Assembly (NCBI GenBank): GCA_040437565.1
Contig: JBDOQK010000012.1
Span: 310,001 to 374,000 of the forward strand
Length of the DNA: 64,000 bases
DNA from: Albugo candida
Lineage: Eukaryota > Oomycota > Peronosporomycetes > Albuginales
Reading direction: 5' to 3'
The position numbers were made by a program, and so were the translations under genes. Positions 1 through 11,879 of the stretch are shown here, in pieces; within the stretch, counting starts at the first letter, position 1, and each line of letters opens with the position of its first letter. The notes beneath the pieces were generated by a model. That model was not told the DNA's origin, searched no databases, and worked only from the letters and a program-made list of their open reading frames with translations.

Positions 1-1586
1 ACGATTTTTTTGTGAGCTGGTGATTCGATACTTTTCGATAGAAATGGTACGAGGATCCGTTCGCACCATTCGGTTCGGCGTTTTGAGTGCATCATACTTC
101 CGGGACATTGGCACTGGTTTCGCACTCAAATCGATGGAAATACAAGATTTTTGGGAGCCTTCGTCTCCGTCTGTATCCAAAGTCTGACTACAACTCAAAG
201 ATTTTTTTGTTTTCTCGGAGCTGGTGGTAAGGCAAGTACCCGAGGCTTTTGTCTCACTCTGACTCATTAAATTCTGAATGGGCTGCAAAAGAAACGTTCG
301 ACTCTGATCGTTCTTCTTGATCTCATTTTCCAAAGCGTTTACGATACTTTGTACAATCTCTTCCTCATACAAAAAGTGAACTTCCTGTTTGGTCGGGTGG
401 ACATTCACATCGATATTTTGCGATGGCATGAGCAAGCTCAAGTATAAAAAAGGATGACATTGCTTGGGTATGTGCATGGAATACATATACTCACACGCAC
501 GTTTAAGAGCTCCACAGCTGACTAACCGATGATTGATGAAGAAAAAGATGTGACCTCGCTTCAGACTGCACAAACACATGTCAAAAGGTGAGAGGTAGCG
601 ACCGAAACAAGAATCAACCTAAAATTCGCGTTGCTGATCAAACCTTCTACCTGACACGGTTCAAGTTTGGCGGTTGTGATTCCATCCATGGCAACAGTGT
701 GCTGGAAGGATAAAAGCTCAGATGCAAGTTTCGTACCGAAAATACTTTGCACGACTTGGCGTGTTTTTCCCAAAGAAGCAGCTTGAACCGTATTGAGAGA
801 ACAATTCATTTCCTGATGCTGAATACACTACCGTCAATGAACAGCCATGACAATAAGAGAACCAACCTTTTTGCACACAAAACCAATTTTTTTCGATGCG
901 AAATGAATCGCATATTTTTGGACAATATCGAGAATCCGCTGATATTGTTCAGCGGCATTTTTCAGCGCTTGACGTCGAGTGGGGAGATTATAAAAGAGGT
1001 CTTCAATCTGTCATATGGAGTTCACGTCTCTTTCACCATTGAGCATCGAGTTATTTACCACAATTAGCGTCCCATCTCTACCGGCACATGGAGCTGGATC
1101 AGAAGCACTTTTTGGGCAACTGGCAATTGGGTTTCCATCTCTATACTTTGCTCTACAAAACACGTCATGGACGGTCCAAGGCAATAAAAGTCACTCCACG
1201 CACCTAAAGGCGCACTCTTGTGTGGACGGCTTGCTGGTGATCGTCACGTGTGCAACATGAGAGATACTCGCGAGCGCTTCTCCACGGAATCCAAACGATT
1301 GAATCCAACAGAGATCTTCAAATTTTTGTATTTTACTGGTTGTGAATCGCTCACATACGATCTTCAAGTCGTCACGATGGATTCCTTTGCCATTATCCTG
1401 AATTTGGATTAGCTTAATGCCGCCTTGACTGATGGTGATGCTTATATTGGTAGCTCCCGCGTCAATACTGTTTTCTAGGAGCTCTTTCACTGCATTCTCA
1501 GGACGATGGATCACTTCTCCTGCTGCAATACGATTCACAACTTGAGCACTAAGACGCTCAATTCGTCGCATGATTAAAGGTTCCAT
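1..1586 (-). CDS. MLH1: DNA mismatch repair protein MLH1, 3' end beyond window
   Basis: MutL-family ATPase that acts in the nucleus with a PMS partner after MutS recognises a mismatch. The N-terminal GHKL ATPase motifs are visible: [20 protein letters not shown], the DNGKGI box, ERFTTSK and [18 protein letters not shown]. These match MLH1 better than PMS2 or PMS1. The start is the ATG at 1586 ([12 protein letters not shown]); an upstream in-frame TTG is unlikely. Exon 1 is 1204-1586 and exon 2 begins at 1152. Later introns of about 50 bp restore [15 protein letters not shown], then GLISNANF, then FFINHRLV and the MutL hallmark [17 protein letters not shown]. The reading frame is still open at position 1, so only about the first 430 residues are present and the C-terminal dimerisation/endonuclease-associated domain is missing. 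It is divergent from the aminopeptidase gene, 140 bp apart. The identification is firm; the internal exon edges are inferred from homology. Confidence 0.95.
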
Positions 1587-1726
1587 TTCCAATAGAGAAA
1601 GGCAGCAGCGCTGACGATATCGTGAATTGTGTTTATTGGATAAATATGGACGTGATGCATTCTTAGTGGCTATTGATGACTATTCTGTCCAATCACAACA
1701 AATGAATCATTCTGTGGTGTAAGAAC
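1587..1726. promoter_or_regulatory. Divergent intergenic region, MLH1 and aminopeptidase
   Basis: Only 140 bp separate the two divergent start codons, so both promoters must lie here or inside the 5' parts of the genes. No TATA box or clear initiator is recognisable. Confidence 0.35.
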
Positions 1727-3333
1727 ATGCGTGTTAGTCTAAACGTGCGCTTTAGCAGCACAAGGACGTCTCACTTGCGACCAATTCCTCGACTCAGTCC
1801 ACTCCTTCAACGCACACAACACCTTCCCGCTCTTTTTGGTCGATTTTACGCTGTATCCGCCGCTAAAAGTCCATTTGAAGTAGCACCATCGGAACTTTTG
1901 CCTGGGCTTTCCAAAGCCGAATTTCGATGTCGCCGCAAACGCTTTTTTGAAAAGCTTCCCAATGACTCTGCTTTTCTTCTCCCCGCTGCTGAAATCAAGT
2001 ACTCTTCAAACGATATTCCGTACGAATTTCGACAAAATTCCAATTTTATGTACTTGACCGGTCTAGAGCAGCCGGACGCTTTGGCTGTGTTTACAAAATC
2101 TCAAGACAAGACGGAGTATCTGTTGTTCCTGCCAGCGCGTGATGCCATTCGGTAACAACCCTGCCAATTTTCTCTCACTGAATTGACTCAACTCGAATTG
2201 GAAAAGCGTAGTGAGCAATGGGACGGCGAACGAGTTGGCTTGGATGAAGCGGTTCATTCTTTGGAAGCTGATGCGGCCTTTGAGATTTCTACAGTACAGG
2301 AGAAGCTTCCGGGGATTCTCAGACACTTGAAGTATATTTACGTCACGCGATCTCGAACTGGAAGTATCTTTCTCCCCCCACCAGTTATACAAGCGCTGAA
2401 TGAGATACGAGGAATTCAAGTCTCGGCTGGCGATGTGCTTATCGATTCTTTGCGATTGATCAAAAGCCTGGAAGAATTAGATCGCATGCGTCTGGCAGCG
2501 GATATTGCGAGTAAAGGCTTTCGGAAAATGATGCATAATTGTGCTGAAGGGATGACAGAATTGGCACTCGCTTCCGACTTTGAAACGACGTGCAAAAAGC
2601 ATGGAGCTCTATGGAATTCGTTTCCTTGTGTGGTTGGTTCCGGGAGAAATGCTGCCGTGATCCATTATCTTTTGAAGCGAAAAACCTTGCAAAAGAGCGA
2701 GTTTGTGCTGGTGGATGCTGGCTGTGAGGTCCCTGGTGGGTATGTGAGTGACATCACGCGAACTTGGCCTGTGAACTCGACTTACTCTTCCGCTCGTCAA
2801 ACTGATCTTTACAACTTCATTCTGGGTGTTCAAGAGGACTGCATCCAGCATCTAGCCCAGCGTGTTCGCGAAAAAGCTCCAATCACGTTAAATGATCTAC
2901 ACGCTTTTTCTGTGAAGCGTATGATTGAAGGCTTGCAGACGTTTGGTATTATTGAACCCTCAGATCCAAGTAGCCATTCCACGCTATCAGATTATCATCG
3001 ATATAATCCCACTCATATCGGACACTATTTGGGCATGGATGTGCATGACACGCCGTCGATCCCAACATCACAGGCGATACAAAATGGTATGGTTTTGACG
3101 GTGGAGCCAGGTATCTACCTTCCATTCAACGATGAACTTATTCCAAAGGAATTTCGAGGCTTTGGAGTGCGAATTGAAGATGATATTATTGTAAGATTTT
3201 GATCATGAGCCTTTTTTATAGCAAAGTCTCATGAACACTGTTTTAGATCGGCCGAGACGATATCGAGATTATCACGAGGGATGTGCCGAAAAAGTTGGAT
3301 GAAATGGCAGAATTGCGTCATTCGCATTGTTGA
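1727..3333 (+). CDS. Mitochondrial X-Pro aminopeptidase (XPNPEP3/ICP55 type)
   Basis: M24B metallopeptidase that removes N-terminal residues next to proline; ICP55/XPNPEP3 relatives trim mitochondrial proteins after presequence cleavage. Exons are 1727-2151, 2212-3190 and 3247-3333. Splicing gives an uninterrupted protein of 496 residues. The first ~45 residues are rich in Arg, Ser and Leu and lack acidic residues, consistent with mitochondrial import. The aminopeptidase P N-terminal domain follows (FMYLTGLEQPDALAVF). The pita-bread catalytic domain shows the metal ligands: two Asp in VDAGCEVPGGYVSDITRTWP, His in HIGHYLGMDVHDTP, Glu in TVEPGIYLP and Glu in GVRIEDD. The last exon supplies the usual C-terminal tail (KKLDEMAELRHSHC). 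The length fits the family (human XPNPEP3 about 507). The introns are 60 and 56 bp. Confidence 0.93.
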
Positions 3334-4483
3334 AATAAGCAACCATGCGGCCACGTATATAAACTGCATTTGATGCTGAATGTACACAATCAATCAAAAA
3401 ATTTTGCCAACTTTTGCCTGCATTTGTCCTCGAGGTGTCGTTAATTTAGGTGTCATCCTGCTCGCGGTCTTGACCAAGTTCGTGGTCTGTGGAAACTTCT
3501 GTCATACTCCATTGTTGCAGAACATGGAATTGCATCGTTTGAAAATAAGTGAGTCGCTTACTAGCACATCGAGTGAGTATAATACAAAGATACCAAGTAT
3601 TTACACTTTTCGCACCTAAATTCTTGCAATTGCTTTTGCTTTGATGCTGATTCAGAAGCTTGTGAATGACAAGTATTCTTTGATCGCATTGTATCAAAAG
3701 CTGCGACTTCTCCGCAGATTGGAGCAAGTGGCGTTTTCGTATGACTCATATTTTTCTGAGTGATGCTTAGAACAGCTTCAGTTTCTATATGATGCTTCTC
3801 TCCACTAGATGCATGCTTTTCCCCAGCTTTTACATGTGTCATTTTGGCTTTCACAACCAAAAAATGAAGAATGCTAGAATTCTCCATTGGAATTATAAGT
3901 CCCAACATATCGTTTGGAAACAGAGCAATTGCAACCTGAATGTACTTTCAGTGTTGAAAATGAGGCAATGAAATAGTAGGAGAGCTCATACGCGATCACG
4001 TTGCTTCAGATACTCGGAAAATGTTCTCATTTCTTCCTCCTGATCGGCATTTTTTGATCCTAAAATGCATTGTGCCGACTACAAAAGCAGTATTTAATTC
4101 TCTGATAGATTTCCGTTTTCATTTGATCGAACCGTTCCGTCTATAAGTATCGTCTGAATCTCTTGAGCGCGTGCACGTTTAGATATCCTGATATCTCGTA
4201 TCCTATCGATCGCAAAATGCACATGAATTCGGGAAAAAATGGTAAAATGAGAAATATTACTGTAAATCTCTTATTCGATTGACATCCTGCTGAGATATTT
4301 TCGGTTCATGCTTCGAATGCGCCTGATGGTGGACGACATGACAGGAAAACAGCAATTTGCTTGCTTTGTATAGTCGGAATTTCATGGATACGCAACTTGG
4401 TCACACCGGTTTTATATCGGTACTCGGTACATGAACCGAGCTGGAAATCGAGCTCGGGTGGACACCAATCGCTACCTTGCAAC
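3334..4483. other. Intergenic stretch with one doubtful minus-strand ORF
   Basis: About 1.15 kb between the aminopeptidase and NSA2 genes. Plus-strand ORFs are short and of odd composition. On the minus strand an open frame at 3561-3908 could be joined through a GT-AG intron to a second open stretch ending near 3446, giving a small Ser/Lys/Glu-rich polypeptide with no recognisable domain. The donor would be weak. I do not call it a gene. Confidence 0.2.
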
Positions 4484-5266
4484 ATGCCGCAGCACGAGCA
4501 TATTGAGCTGCATAAGAAACGCCATGGGGTGCGTCTCGATCAGCCAGAACGCCACAGGAAAAAAGAAGCTCGTGAGGCTCATCGCCGCTCCCAATTCGCG
4601 CAAAAGGTTCATGGATTGCGTGCCAAGTTGTACAACCAGAAACGGTTCAAGGAGAAAGCTGCAATGAAGAAGACAGTGGCGATGCATCAAGAACGCACAA
4701 ATAAACAAGGAAATGACGATGCAATTCCAGATGGTGCTGTTCCATCCTATCTATTAGATCGTGAAGGGGTATCTAGAGCCAAAATACTGAGTAATACCGT
4801 CAAGCAGAAGCGTAAAGAAAAAGCAGGCAAATGGGCGGTACCGATTCCTAAAGTAAAGCCTATCGCCGATGACGAAATGTTCAAAGTGCTGCGCTCAGGA
4901 AAACGGCGTAATAAGTCGTGGAAGCGAATGATCACAAAAGCAACTTTCGTTGGAGAAAATTTCACCCGAAAACCACCAAAATACGAGCGATTTATTCGAC
5001 CGAGTGCTATGCGCTTCAAAAAAGCACATGTCACACATCCTGAGCTTCAAACAACATTCCAGTTGGCAATAATTGGAGTAAAAAAGAATCCCCAGTCCCC
5101 TTTGTACACCCAATTAGGAGTCATGACCAAAGGAACAATCATCGAAGTTAATGTCAGCGAGCTTGGGCTTGTAACAACGTCAGGAAAGGTGGTTTGGGGA
5201 AAGTATGCTCAGATCACTAATGTCCCGGAGAATGACGGGTGCATAAATGCTGTCCTTCTTGTATAG
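4484..5266 (+). CDS. NSA2: Ribosome biogenesis protein NSA2 (TINP1)
   Basis: Nucleolar pre-60S assembly factor needed for 27S pre-rRNA processing; it has the fold of ribosomal protein eS8. The frame is open further upstream, but the conserved NSA2 N-terminus [15 protein letters not shown] begins at 4484. That gives 260 residues, exactly the usual NSA2 length. Other conserved stretches are [40 protein letters not shown] and the C-terminal [20 protein letters not shown]. The N-terminal half is very basic, as expected of an rRNA-binding factor. It is a single exon. The upstream in-frame Met at 4361 is rejected because it would add 41 unconserved residues. Confidence 0.97.
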   Translation: MPQHEHIELHKKRHGVRLDQPERHRKKEAREAHRRSQFAQKVHGLRAKLYNQKRFKEKAAMKKTVAMHQERTNKQGNDDAIPDGAVPSYLLDREGVSRAKILSNTVKQKRKEKAGKWAVPIPKVKPIADDEMFKVLRSGKRRNKSWKRMITKATFVGENFTRKPPKYERFIRPSAMRFKKAHVTHPELQTTFQLAIIGVKKNPQSPLYTQLGVMTKGTIIEVNVSELGLVTTSGKVVWGKYAQITNVPENDGCINAVLLV

Positions 5267-5343
5267 CTTTCGTGGTAAATTTGACATAGATTCGATACAC
5301 TTTTTAAATTTCAGAATTCTCGAGTCAGAACATTTGCTCACAT

Positions 5344-6678
5344 TCACTTTTCATACCTTTCAAGTAATCCGACGTACGCTAGGCCACTATCCGCACAGGC
5401 AGCGAGTAATGCGTATTTGCCGCCTTCTTTTTGCAATTTGTTGGACGCGGTGTTGACCAGACGACAACCTGTTGCTCCAAATGGATGACCGATTGTCAGG
5501 GATCCTCCCCACGTGTTCAGCTTTTTGCGATCAATACGACCTACAGGCTTATCCATTCCAAAAAGCTCTTTGCAAAACTTTGGCTCGGCCAGCGCATTCA
5601 AGTTGGCTAATACTTGACCAGAGAAGGCTTCATGGATCTCGTAAAAATCAATGTCATCAACGCCCAAATTATGTTTCGCCAGCATCTTTTGAATACCGTA
5701 CGCGGGTCCAAGCAAGAGTTCCTCAAATGGGTCTACCCCAACGAATGCCCAATCTTTCAAAATCGATTTTGGTGTGTATCCCAACTCCAGAGCTTTTGTT
5801 TCCGACATGATCAATGTAGCAGCAGCTCCATCTGACAGGAACGAAGAATTGGCTGCTGTATGTGTCCCATGAGGTTTGATGAATGCTGGTTTCAGAGAAG
5901 AAATCTTCTCAAGCTTTGAATCGGCATTAATTCCATTCTCCTCGGTCGTACCCTTGTATGGAATAATCTCACCGTTGTATTTTCCTTGCGCATGTGCATC
6001 CGCCGCTTTTTTGTGCGCTTCAATTGTATACTCATCCATCTCCTGTCGAGTGACACCAAATCGAGCCGATAAACGATCACTGGAAGTTCCCATCAATTCT
6101 CCAGTATGGAAATTTTGTATTGCTGGTGCTTCTGGTGCCAAATCCCGTAATTTCAATCCTTTGAACAATTTGAGCATTCCTAATAAACCTCCTTTTTTCG
6201 CCTTCGATGCTGCAATAAGACGTTCTCTGATGGGTTTTGAAAACCGAATTGGTACATCTGAAAAGGTTTCTGCACCACCAACAAGAACAACGTCAGCTTG
6301 ATTCGCCAATATTTTTTCCGCGCCCGAACATATCCCTTGACTTGAGGAAATGCAAGCTTGTGTGATTGTGTGTGCAGGCACCGATTTAGGAATTCCAGCA
6401 CCTAGAGATGCCTCCCGTGCAAGATTGGGGGCTCGAACTTCTTGTATGACTGTTCCTGCTAGAACATAATCGATTTTGGCCGGATCAATCGCTGATTTAA
6501 TTAAGAGACCCTTGAATGCATCGCGAAGCAGATCGTAGGCGACAACGTCTTTGTATAATGTGCCAGCTTTAGAGAAAGGGAGGCGTACTCCATCTACAGC
6601 TACAACGCGACGTTGCTGTGCAGCTTGCGAGCTGAAGAAACGGGCGCAAGGAGCAACTCTGAATTGGAAAGATATCAT
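5344..6678 (-). CDS. Mitochondrial trifunctional enzyme beta / 3-ketoacyl-CoA thiolase
   Basis: Thiolase cleaving 3-ketoacyl-CoA with CoA, the last step of mitochondrial beta-oxidation. The product is 444 residues from a single exon. Residues 1-20 (MISFQFRVAPCARFFSSQAA) resemble a mitochondrial presequence. The nucleophilic Cys lies at about residue 109 in TITQACISSSQG; the catalytic His lies in HEAFSGQ; the C-terminal signature is GGSLTIGHPFGATG and the acid/base Cys is in AACADSG, where many relatives have CAAGG. Sequence style and length are closest to HADHB rather than peroxisomal ACAA1 or cytosolic acetyl-CoA acetyltransferase. The matching alpha subunit is not in this window. The gene is divergent from the mitochondrial bL9 gene, 287 bp away. 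Confidence 0.93.
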   Translation of the reverse strand: MISFQFRVAPCARFFSSQAAQQRRVVAVDGVRLPFSKAGTLYKDVVAYDLLRDAFKGLLIKSAIDPAKIDYVLAGTVIQEVRAPNLAREASLGAGIPKSVPAHTITQACISSSQGICSGAEKILANQADVVLVGGAETFSDVPIRFSKPIRERLIAASKAKKGGLLGMLKLFKGLKLRDLAPEAPAIQNFHTGELMGTSSDRLSARFGVTRQEMDEYTIEAHKKAADAHAQGKYNGEIIPYKGTTEENGINADSKLEKISSLKPAFIKPHGTHTAANSSFLSDGAAATLIMSETKALELGYTPKSILKDWAFVGVDPFEELLLGPAYGIQKMLAKHNLGVDDIDFYEIHEAFSGQVLANLNALAEPKFCKELFGMDKPVGRIDRKKLNTWGGSLTIGHPFGATGCRLVNTASNKLQKEGGKYALLAACADSGLAYVGLLERYEK

Positions 6679-6965
6679 TTTCTTTTGAGATCTGATGTGT
6701 ACGATTTAGTGTGGATACCCCATTTCAGTTGGGTGTGTCCCACACCAATGTGATTGAATCAAAGGATAAGGATCGATACTGCCCAATCGTTCCGAACGCT
6801 CACTGATTGTTTGTAGCACTCCATCTGGATATCTTTTAGCACTTTCAACGGCATGACTTTGAACAAGTTGACGAGATGCAATAGACTCATTCGAACGTAA
6901 TACTAAGTTGTATTAAGTCTACTAAGTACGCACGAGTGTTTGGTTTGCAATTATTTCGGATTGTC
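6679..6965. promoter_or_regulatory. Divergent intergenic region, thiolase and mitochondrial bL9
   Basis: 287 bp between two nuclear genes for mitochondrial proteins transcribed in opposite directions. It must hold both promoters, but no specific motif is recognised. Confidence 0.3.
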
Positions 6966-7816
6966 ATGTTTGCCGGAACATTGCGACAGCTCGATCGATC
7001 CCGTCGGACTAGATATAGTGACAAGCTGACCGTACGGTCATTTGGGTACTTGTATCAGCATCAATCTATATTTTTCTTCTATTAACTTGCGTACGGACTA
7101 GACACTATGTGAATTTGATTTTAAAGCAAGACGTTGAAAAGCTGGGAAATAGAGGAGACGAAGTTCGCGTCAAAGCCGGATACGCTCGAAACTATCTATA
7201 TCCAGAAAAGCTTGCTGTATATGCAACTCCTGAAAACCAGAATATTCACAAAATCAATAAAGAATCGCGTGATGAACTTGGCTTAGATAAAGAGCGTGAA
7301 TTACAAAAAGTAATTAAGAAAATTATGAGCATCGAGCTCTTGTTCAAGCGTCATACACCTTCAAAACGAGAAAAGACATTTTCCGGAGCAATTACGTAAG
7401 CAAATTTATCGCATTTTGAATATGCAGCTGATCGCATTTGGAAATTCTTAGCGCACCGATAGTTTCCGATATGCTCTTGAGACAGCATGGGCTTCTTGTT
7501 GGAAGGGCACGTATTCAGCTACCGATACCCATTACGGTAAGCGAATCAAACGCTGTCAATCAACTCTATGCTCTCATTAAGACTGAAAACACAGAATCTA
7601 GGAGATCATGTGATCAAGGTACGCGTGGAGGATCAAGTTGAAAAACAGTATTTGGAGAAAGATGCTACTGCTCACGTCAGTGAGTCGAATGACAAAAAGC
7701 CGCTTGAAATGAATCTTGAAACCAACCAAACCACAGTCGCTATGGAGGAGGCGACAAGCAAGCTAGAATCTGCAAAGCAAATTGTCAATTTGAAAGTGAA
7801 AGTAACTCGGCGATAG
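6966..7816 (+). CDS. Mitochondrial large-subunit ribosomal protein bL9
   Basis: Component of the mitochondrial 50S-like subunit. The obvious open frame begins at 7109 without a usable ATG. Adding an upstream exon (6966-7045) through a 56-bp GT-AG intron gives an ATG start and an Arg-rich presequence (MFAGTLRQLDRSRRTRY) in phase with the conserved bL9 N-domain (NLILKQDVEKLGNRGDEV, KAGYARNYLYPEKLA). Exon 2 is 7102-7395, exon 3 is 7452-7536 and exon 4 is 7595-7816. Together they encode 226 residues. Exon 3 carries the bL9 C-domain start (APIVSDMLLRQHGLLV) and exon 4 carries GDHVIKVRV. About 60 charged residues follow the usual end of bacterial bL9. All three introns are 56-58 bp and keep the frame, which supports this model. 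Confidence 0.9.
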
Positions 7817-7889
7817 ATTCTTAAACTAGCTATATACTGTGAACCACTCTAAATACAACAATTGATGCAGATGTCACCAAAAATCTCAA

Positions 7890-10434
7890 ATGACGCGTCT
7901 CAGTCTACTTCATGAGCGATTTATTCACATTCACGAGCTAAAATGCTGTCATACAATGGATTTGATCGCAGCTTTATCATCTGACTATCTGATCACTATA
8001 TATGTAAGCCACTACGCTCTATAATCCCGTGTAAAATGAGCTCAATACGCACATTCAGCGAACAATTTCATGGGCACGCGTGACTCAAATCTCATCTGCT
8101 GATCTCGGCTCGAGCCCTTCTACAATCACATGGAGTCCCGATGGTTTGGTGTACGCAAAACATGAAGATTGTTGATCTTAATCTCTTTGTAGGGTACCGT
8201 CTCGGTATCGGATGTTTGGATGGCAGCATACATATACTCGATATGGAGTCACAAGAACTGGTGCCAAAGCTCGCTGATTGGGAACAATTTGAGAAGCTTT
8301 CCGGTGATAAGTTCCGTCATCAGCGCGAAATCGTGAGCATGCAATGGATTCATTACAATTCGGACATCGCATCAGAGACCAATACTTCGGGATCACGTCA
8401 TATGAAATCGTATTTGGCTATTGTCGAAGAACAGATGCAAAAGAAAAAATATGATAGAGAATACTATCCAGATCCAGACGCTTTGCTCGTCACCGCAGAT
8501 CGCGCCTCTAACGTGAAATTTTGGATGATGGATACGATCTGTTTGTTATCTGTTTGTATTCCCACTCTTCTCACAAAAAGCTCGTTCGGGAGTTCGTTCT
8601 CAATACGCTCCATCGGTGTGCCTGAGAATTCATCAAAATGTTATGCAGTCGGCAACTTTTGTGGAATGGAAGACCATTCCTCACAAAGTGTGATCGTATT
8701 AGATCTTCCGATCCAAGATCGTTCCAGGCTTTCCTCTCTAGCAACTGCAGTGAAACAAGGTCAACTTATCTTTGACAAGTGGAACAGCTGTGTGAGACAA
8801 ATGCAAACAGAGGTCGAAAGTTTTCTTCTATGCCTTCATTCCTTCATACTAAAGTAATTCCAACACAGCTGAACAAAACAAAAAAAGTTTTTGAGATCAA
8901 AATGGGACTTTTGGAGTCGCTGTATTCTAAATATGGTCGCGAGGAGCTGCCTCAGGTGGATCTATTCAGCCTGTACGCCACTGGAACAGCGACTCCCGTT
9001 CTAACACAGTACTTTGCCAACGACCTGAAGGAAGCGGTTCGTACGTTGTCTTACCTCATCACTGGGTTTAATGCTTGGTGTAGAGCGTCTTTCGGATGCA
9101 AAAGGAGATGCTCAGTGGCTTTGCAAAGCTACAAAAAGCAGCAAGATGCATTCTGATTCCTGGTTGTCATGTTCTTCTCCAAGTGTGTAGAAGCTTGTGC
9201 TTTTTATGGCTCGATGGCGATACGCTAGAGGCTTCTCTTGGTGTATCGAAGGAACGGCTTCAGAATCTTATCGATCAACTAGAAAAGTTTCGCTTCACTC
9301 TCGAACACTTTGTCATCGCGACTCAAAGCGCCCAGCAAGATTTCTTTCTGCTTTGTGTATGGCTTCTCGAGCAAGTTGTGATCCACACCAAGAGTACCAG
9401 GGACGCTGAAAGCGAAGAACGAATTCTTGCAGAAGTCCAACGGCACAAAACTGTTTCAAATCAGTGGCAACTTGGTATCTTCCTAGAAAATGCGATCAAG
9501 AAAGCTTTCCTATATCGCGAATATGGGAATAAGTCTATGGAGTTAACATTCGGTAATCCAATTATCCCATTTTTTGTGCCAGACGAGATGCAACGAGAAG
9601 AATGCCTTCAAACTCTGGTCACCTATATCAATGAACTTAGTAAGGAATGGCTCGATATGTTTACGTGCATTGTCCGGGAGCTATCGAGTCAGGCCAAAGT
9701 TGATCTTAAAACCAGCTTGGTATTTGATCAGTGTGAAAACGAATGCACACTCGACTTCGACGTATCAAGTCCAGAAATGGAGTATTTAGATGCCGATGAA
9801 TTTGATGACCTATCACACTGGATGGAGATGGAGGCACGCAAACATCGATGTGACGTGACCAGCCCAATTGTGCGACCCATGCTGAGCATGACTGTTAATA
9901 GCAATCGGCTGTTTGTCTGTCGCTATGCTCAAAATCAATGGGAATATTGCTGTCTTCAGACAGAACGTACAAGTGATCGACTCGTCAAAGCCCGATATTT
10001 TGGACACACAAAAGCGAAAACCAGAGAGCAATTCGTGCTGCTTTTTTCTCGAGGAGAGAAAGCAAATGAGACTTCTCAAGGTAGGTCGAATATATCAGAT
10101 TGGCATAGGTGACACGTGCTTTGATAGACATCGCATGCTTCATCGCTTTAGACTCGAAGGGGTGGAAGCCTTTGATCATGGATTCCGGAGAACAACATCA
10201 GGTTATAGTTCGACTCATACTTGCGTGCTACACGGCTGACAGCTCATCTTGTAGATTCGTTCCATCAATGCCCATCTCTTGGTAGCCACGACAATGGCAT
10301 TCTCTCAAGTGAATGTTCTTAGTAAGAGCTCTGGTGACTTTACGGATCGTCGACTTTGGACCTCGCCAACCAGAGGCATATTGTGTCTTTTGCGCAATTC
10401 AAATCATTTGATTGTTTACGACGCAGAAGAATGA
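7890..10434 (+). CDS. APC4: Anaphase-promoting complex subunit 4 (APC4)
   Basis: Scaffold subunit of the APC/C ubiquitin ligase that drives exit from mitosis. The gene is broken into about eight exons. Exon 1 starts at ATG 7890 and ends at 8003; exon 2 starts at 8059. The N-terminal WD40 repeats begin with CCHTMDLIAALSSDYLI, then ITWSPDG joined to YRLGIGCLDGSIHILDME, then EIVSMQWIHY, as in metazoan and plant APC4. The long helical APC4 domain occupies roughly 8780-9700 (for example LDQLEKFRFTLEHFVIATQS). An acidic segment at 9770-9840 is followed by several small exons, ending with TRGILCLLRNSNHLIVYDAEE at 10434. The start, first two introns and stop are well supported; the internal exon joins at 8.8-9.2 kb and 10.1-10.26 kb are approximate. 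Confidence 0.85.
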
Positions 10435-11879
10435 TTTTAAGCAGTCAGAAACCCCGAAATAATACTTTGGCTTTACCGTGCTGACTGATGTTGCAATCAG
10501 GTGAAAGACGTGCTTTCCATTACAGCTGGACGTCTAACGGAAAACGTACTTTTTCTTGTGTTATTTATGGCACTTTTAAAAGGAAATGTTGGAGTGGTAG
10601 GGGGACTGTGGTATAGTTTTGACTTGCTGAAACATTGCGATCGGAAAGTAAATTCCGATCGTGCGAAGCAATTAGCGCTGCAACATTATGAATATATGAG
10701 AGGAAAAACTCACCGCTATCTGGCGACCTTTGTTCAACCAGTTTGTTCGTTGAGGATTGGCTGAAGCAACTATTCGTTAAAAGCATTGGAAGTGTTGTAT
10801 GCTCTTGCTGGGTACACTTTCTCATGATAAGTAAGTTTTGACAGGCTCCCTTCAGCTGCCCTGTACAGTACATTTATATTGGCACAGGCAGATCTTCTGT
10901 CAATATATCGATAGGAATATGCGGTGAGGAAAGCTTTCTGTGCACAGGTGCTTCTGAATACGTGATACTTGACGACTTTCTTCAAGAGCTCATCCTGCAT
11001 AGACCACGAAAGAAAAGTGAGAGATCGAAGCGAAGAATGCGTTGGACTAGCGCTAGAAATATCGTCGCTGGTACTAGAGGGTAGTTGGGTGTCAGTATTC
11101 ATGCGGGATGCTTGCAACATTGTCCCGTCAAAATCAAGCCATCATACATTTGTGGTCACCGTCTCGTTGTGCACACAAACAGCTCTTAAGGGCTCGTATA
11201 GCACAGCCAATGTTTTAGCGTCCAGCTGCTGGTTTGAGAATATCAACAAACATTGTTTGCTTGTATCATGATTCGCAATTTAACCACTCAAAGTAATGCT
11301 TCTTGATGCGCACACGCTCCGATCATTGAGTACCCGATAAAGAATTAAATGTCATGTTCACCGATAGCACGCTACCAAGAATATCAGGCCTACATTCTAC
11401 TTTTGACTTTATATTTTAGCGAAGTATGTGAACATACTCCATTTAGCTGTTTTGGAATGAAATAGGAGTCTAGAATGTATCCAGTTGATAGCGACTGATT
11501 TCGCCCATGTTCTGATTAGGAGGTGGCCAGCGTATCCATAATCAAGACTGAGGACATATCTCTGTACCGCGATTAATCTGCATCAGAGCGTACATGGCAC
11601 AATGTGCGTATCACTTCGACACAGCCGACGCGTTTGTGTACGAAAGTACAAAACGAGCAGCTGATTATTGAGCAACGGTTTAAGCCACCCAAAATCGACA
11701 AATGGACGCATATAAAGACGATTTTCAAAGTAAATGCTCTGAAAAGGGCACGCATGATTCTTTCATCGTGTGTACTACCACATGATTGTAGCTGGAGAAG
11801 CCAAGTCAAGAACATTGGAATACGGCCATGCGCGTGTAACGTTATCTGAAATCGACTATATCGAAAGGGATCTGCTATG
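10435..11879. other. Sparse intergenic region
   Basis: About 1.4 kb with only short ORFs. The best are a GTG-started frame at 10501-10764 (+) and a 116-codon Ser-rich frame at 10770-11120 (-). Neither shows a known domain or a convincing exon partner. Confidence 0.25.

Noticed and set aside
1-1586. PMS2/PMS1 identity for the MutL homologue
   Set aside because: Stretches such as [13 protein letters not shown] and [14 protein letters not shown] are closer to MLH1 than to PMS proteins.
10770-11120. Ser-rich 116-codon minus-strand ORF
   Set aside because: No recognisable family and no convincing splice partners; left within the intergenic note.
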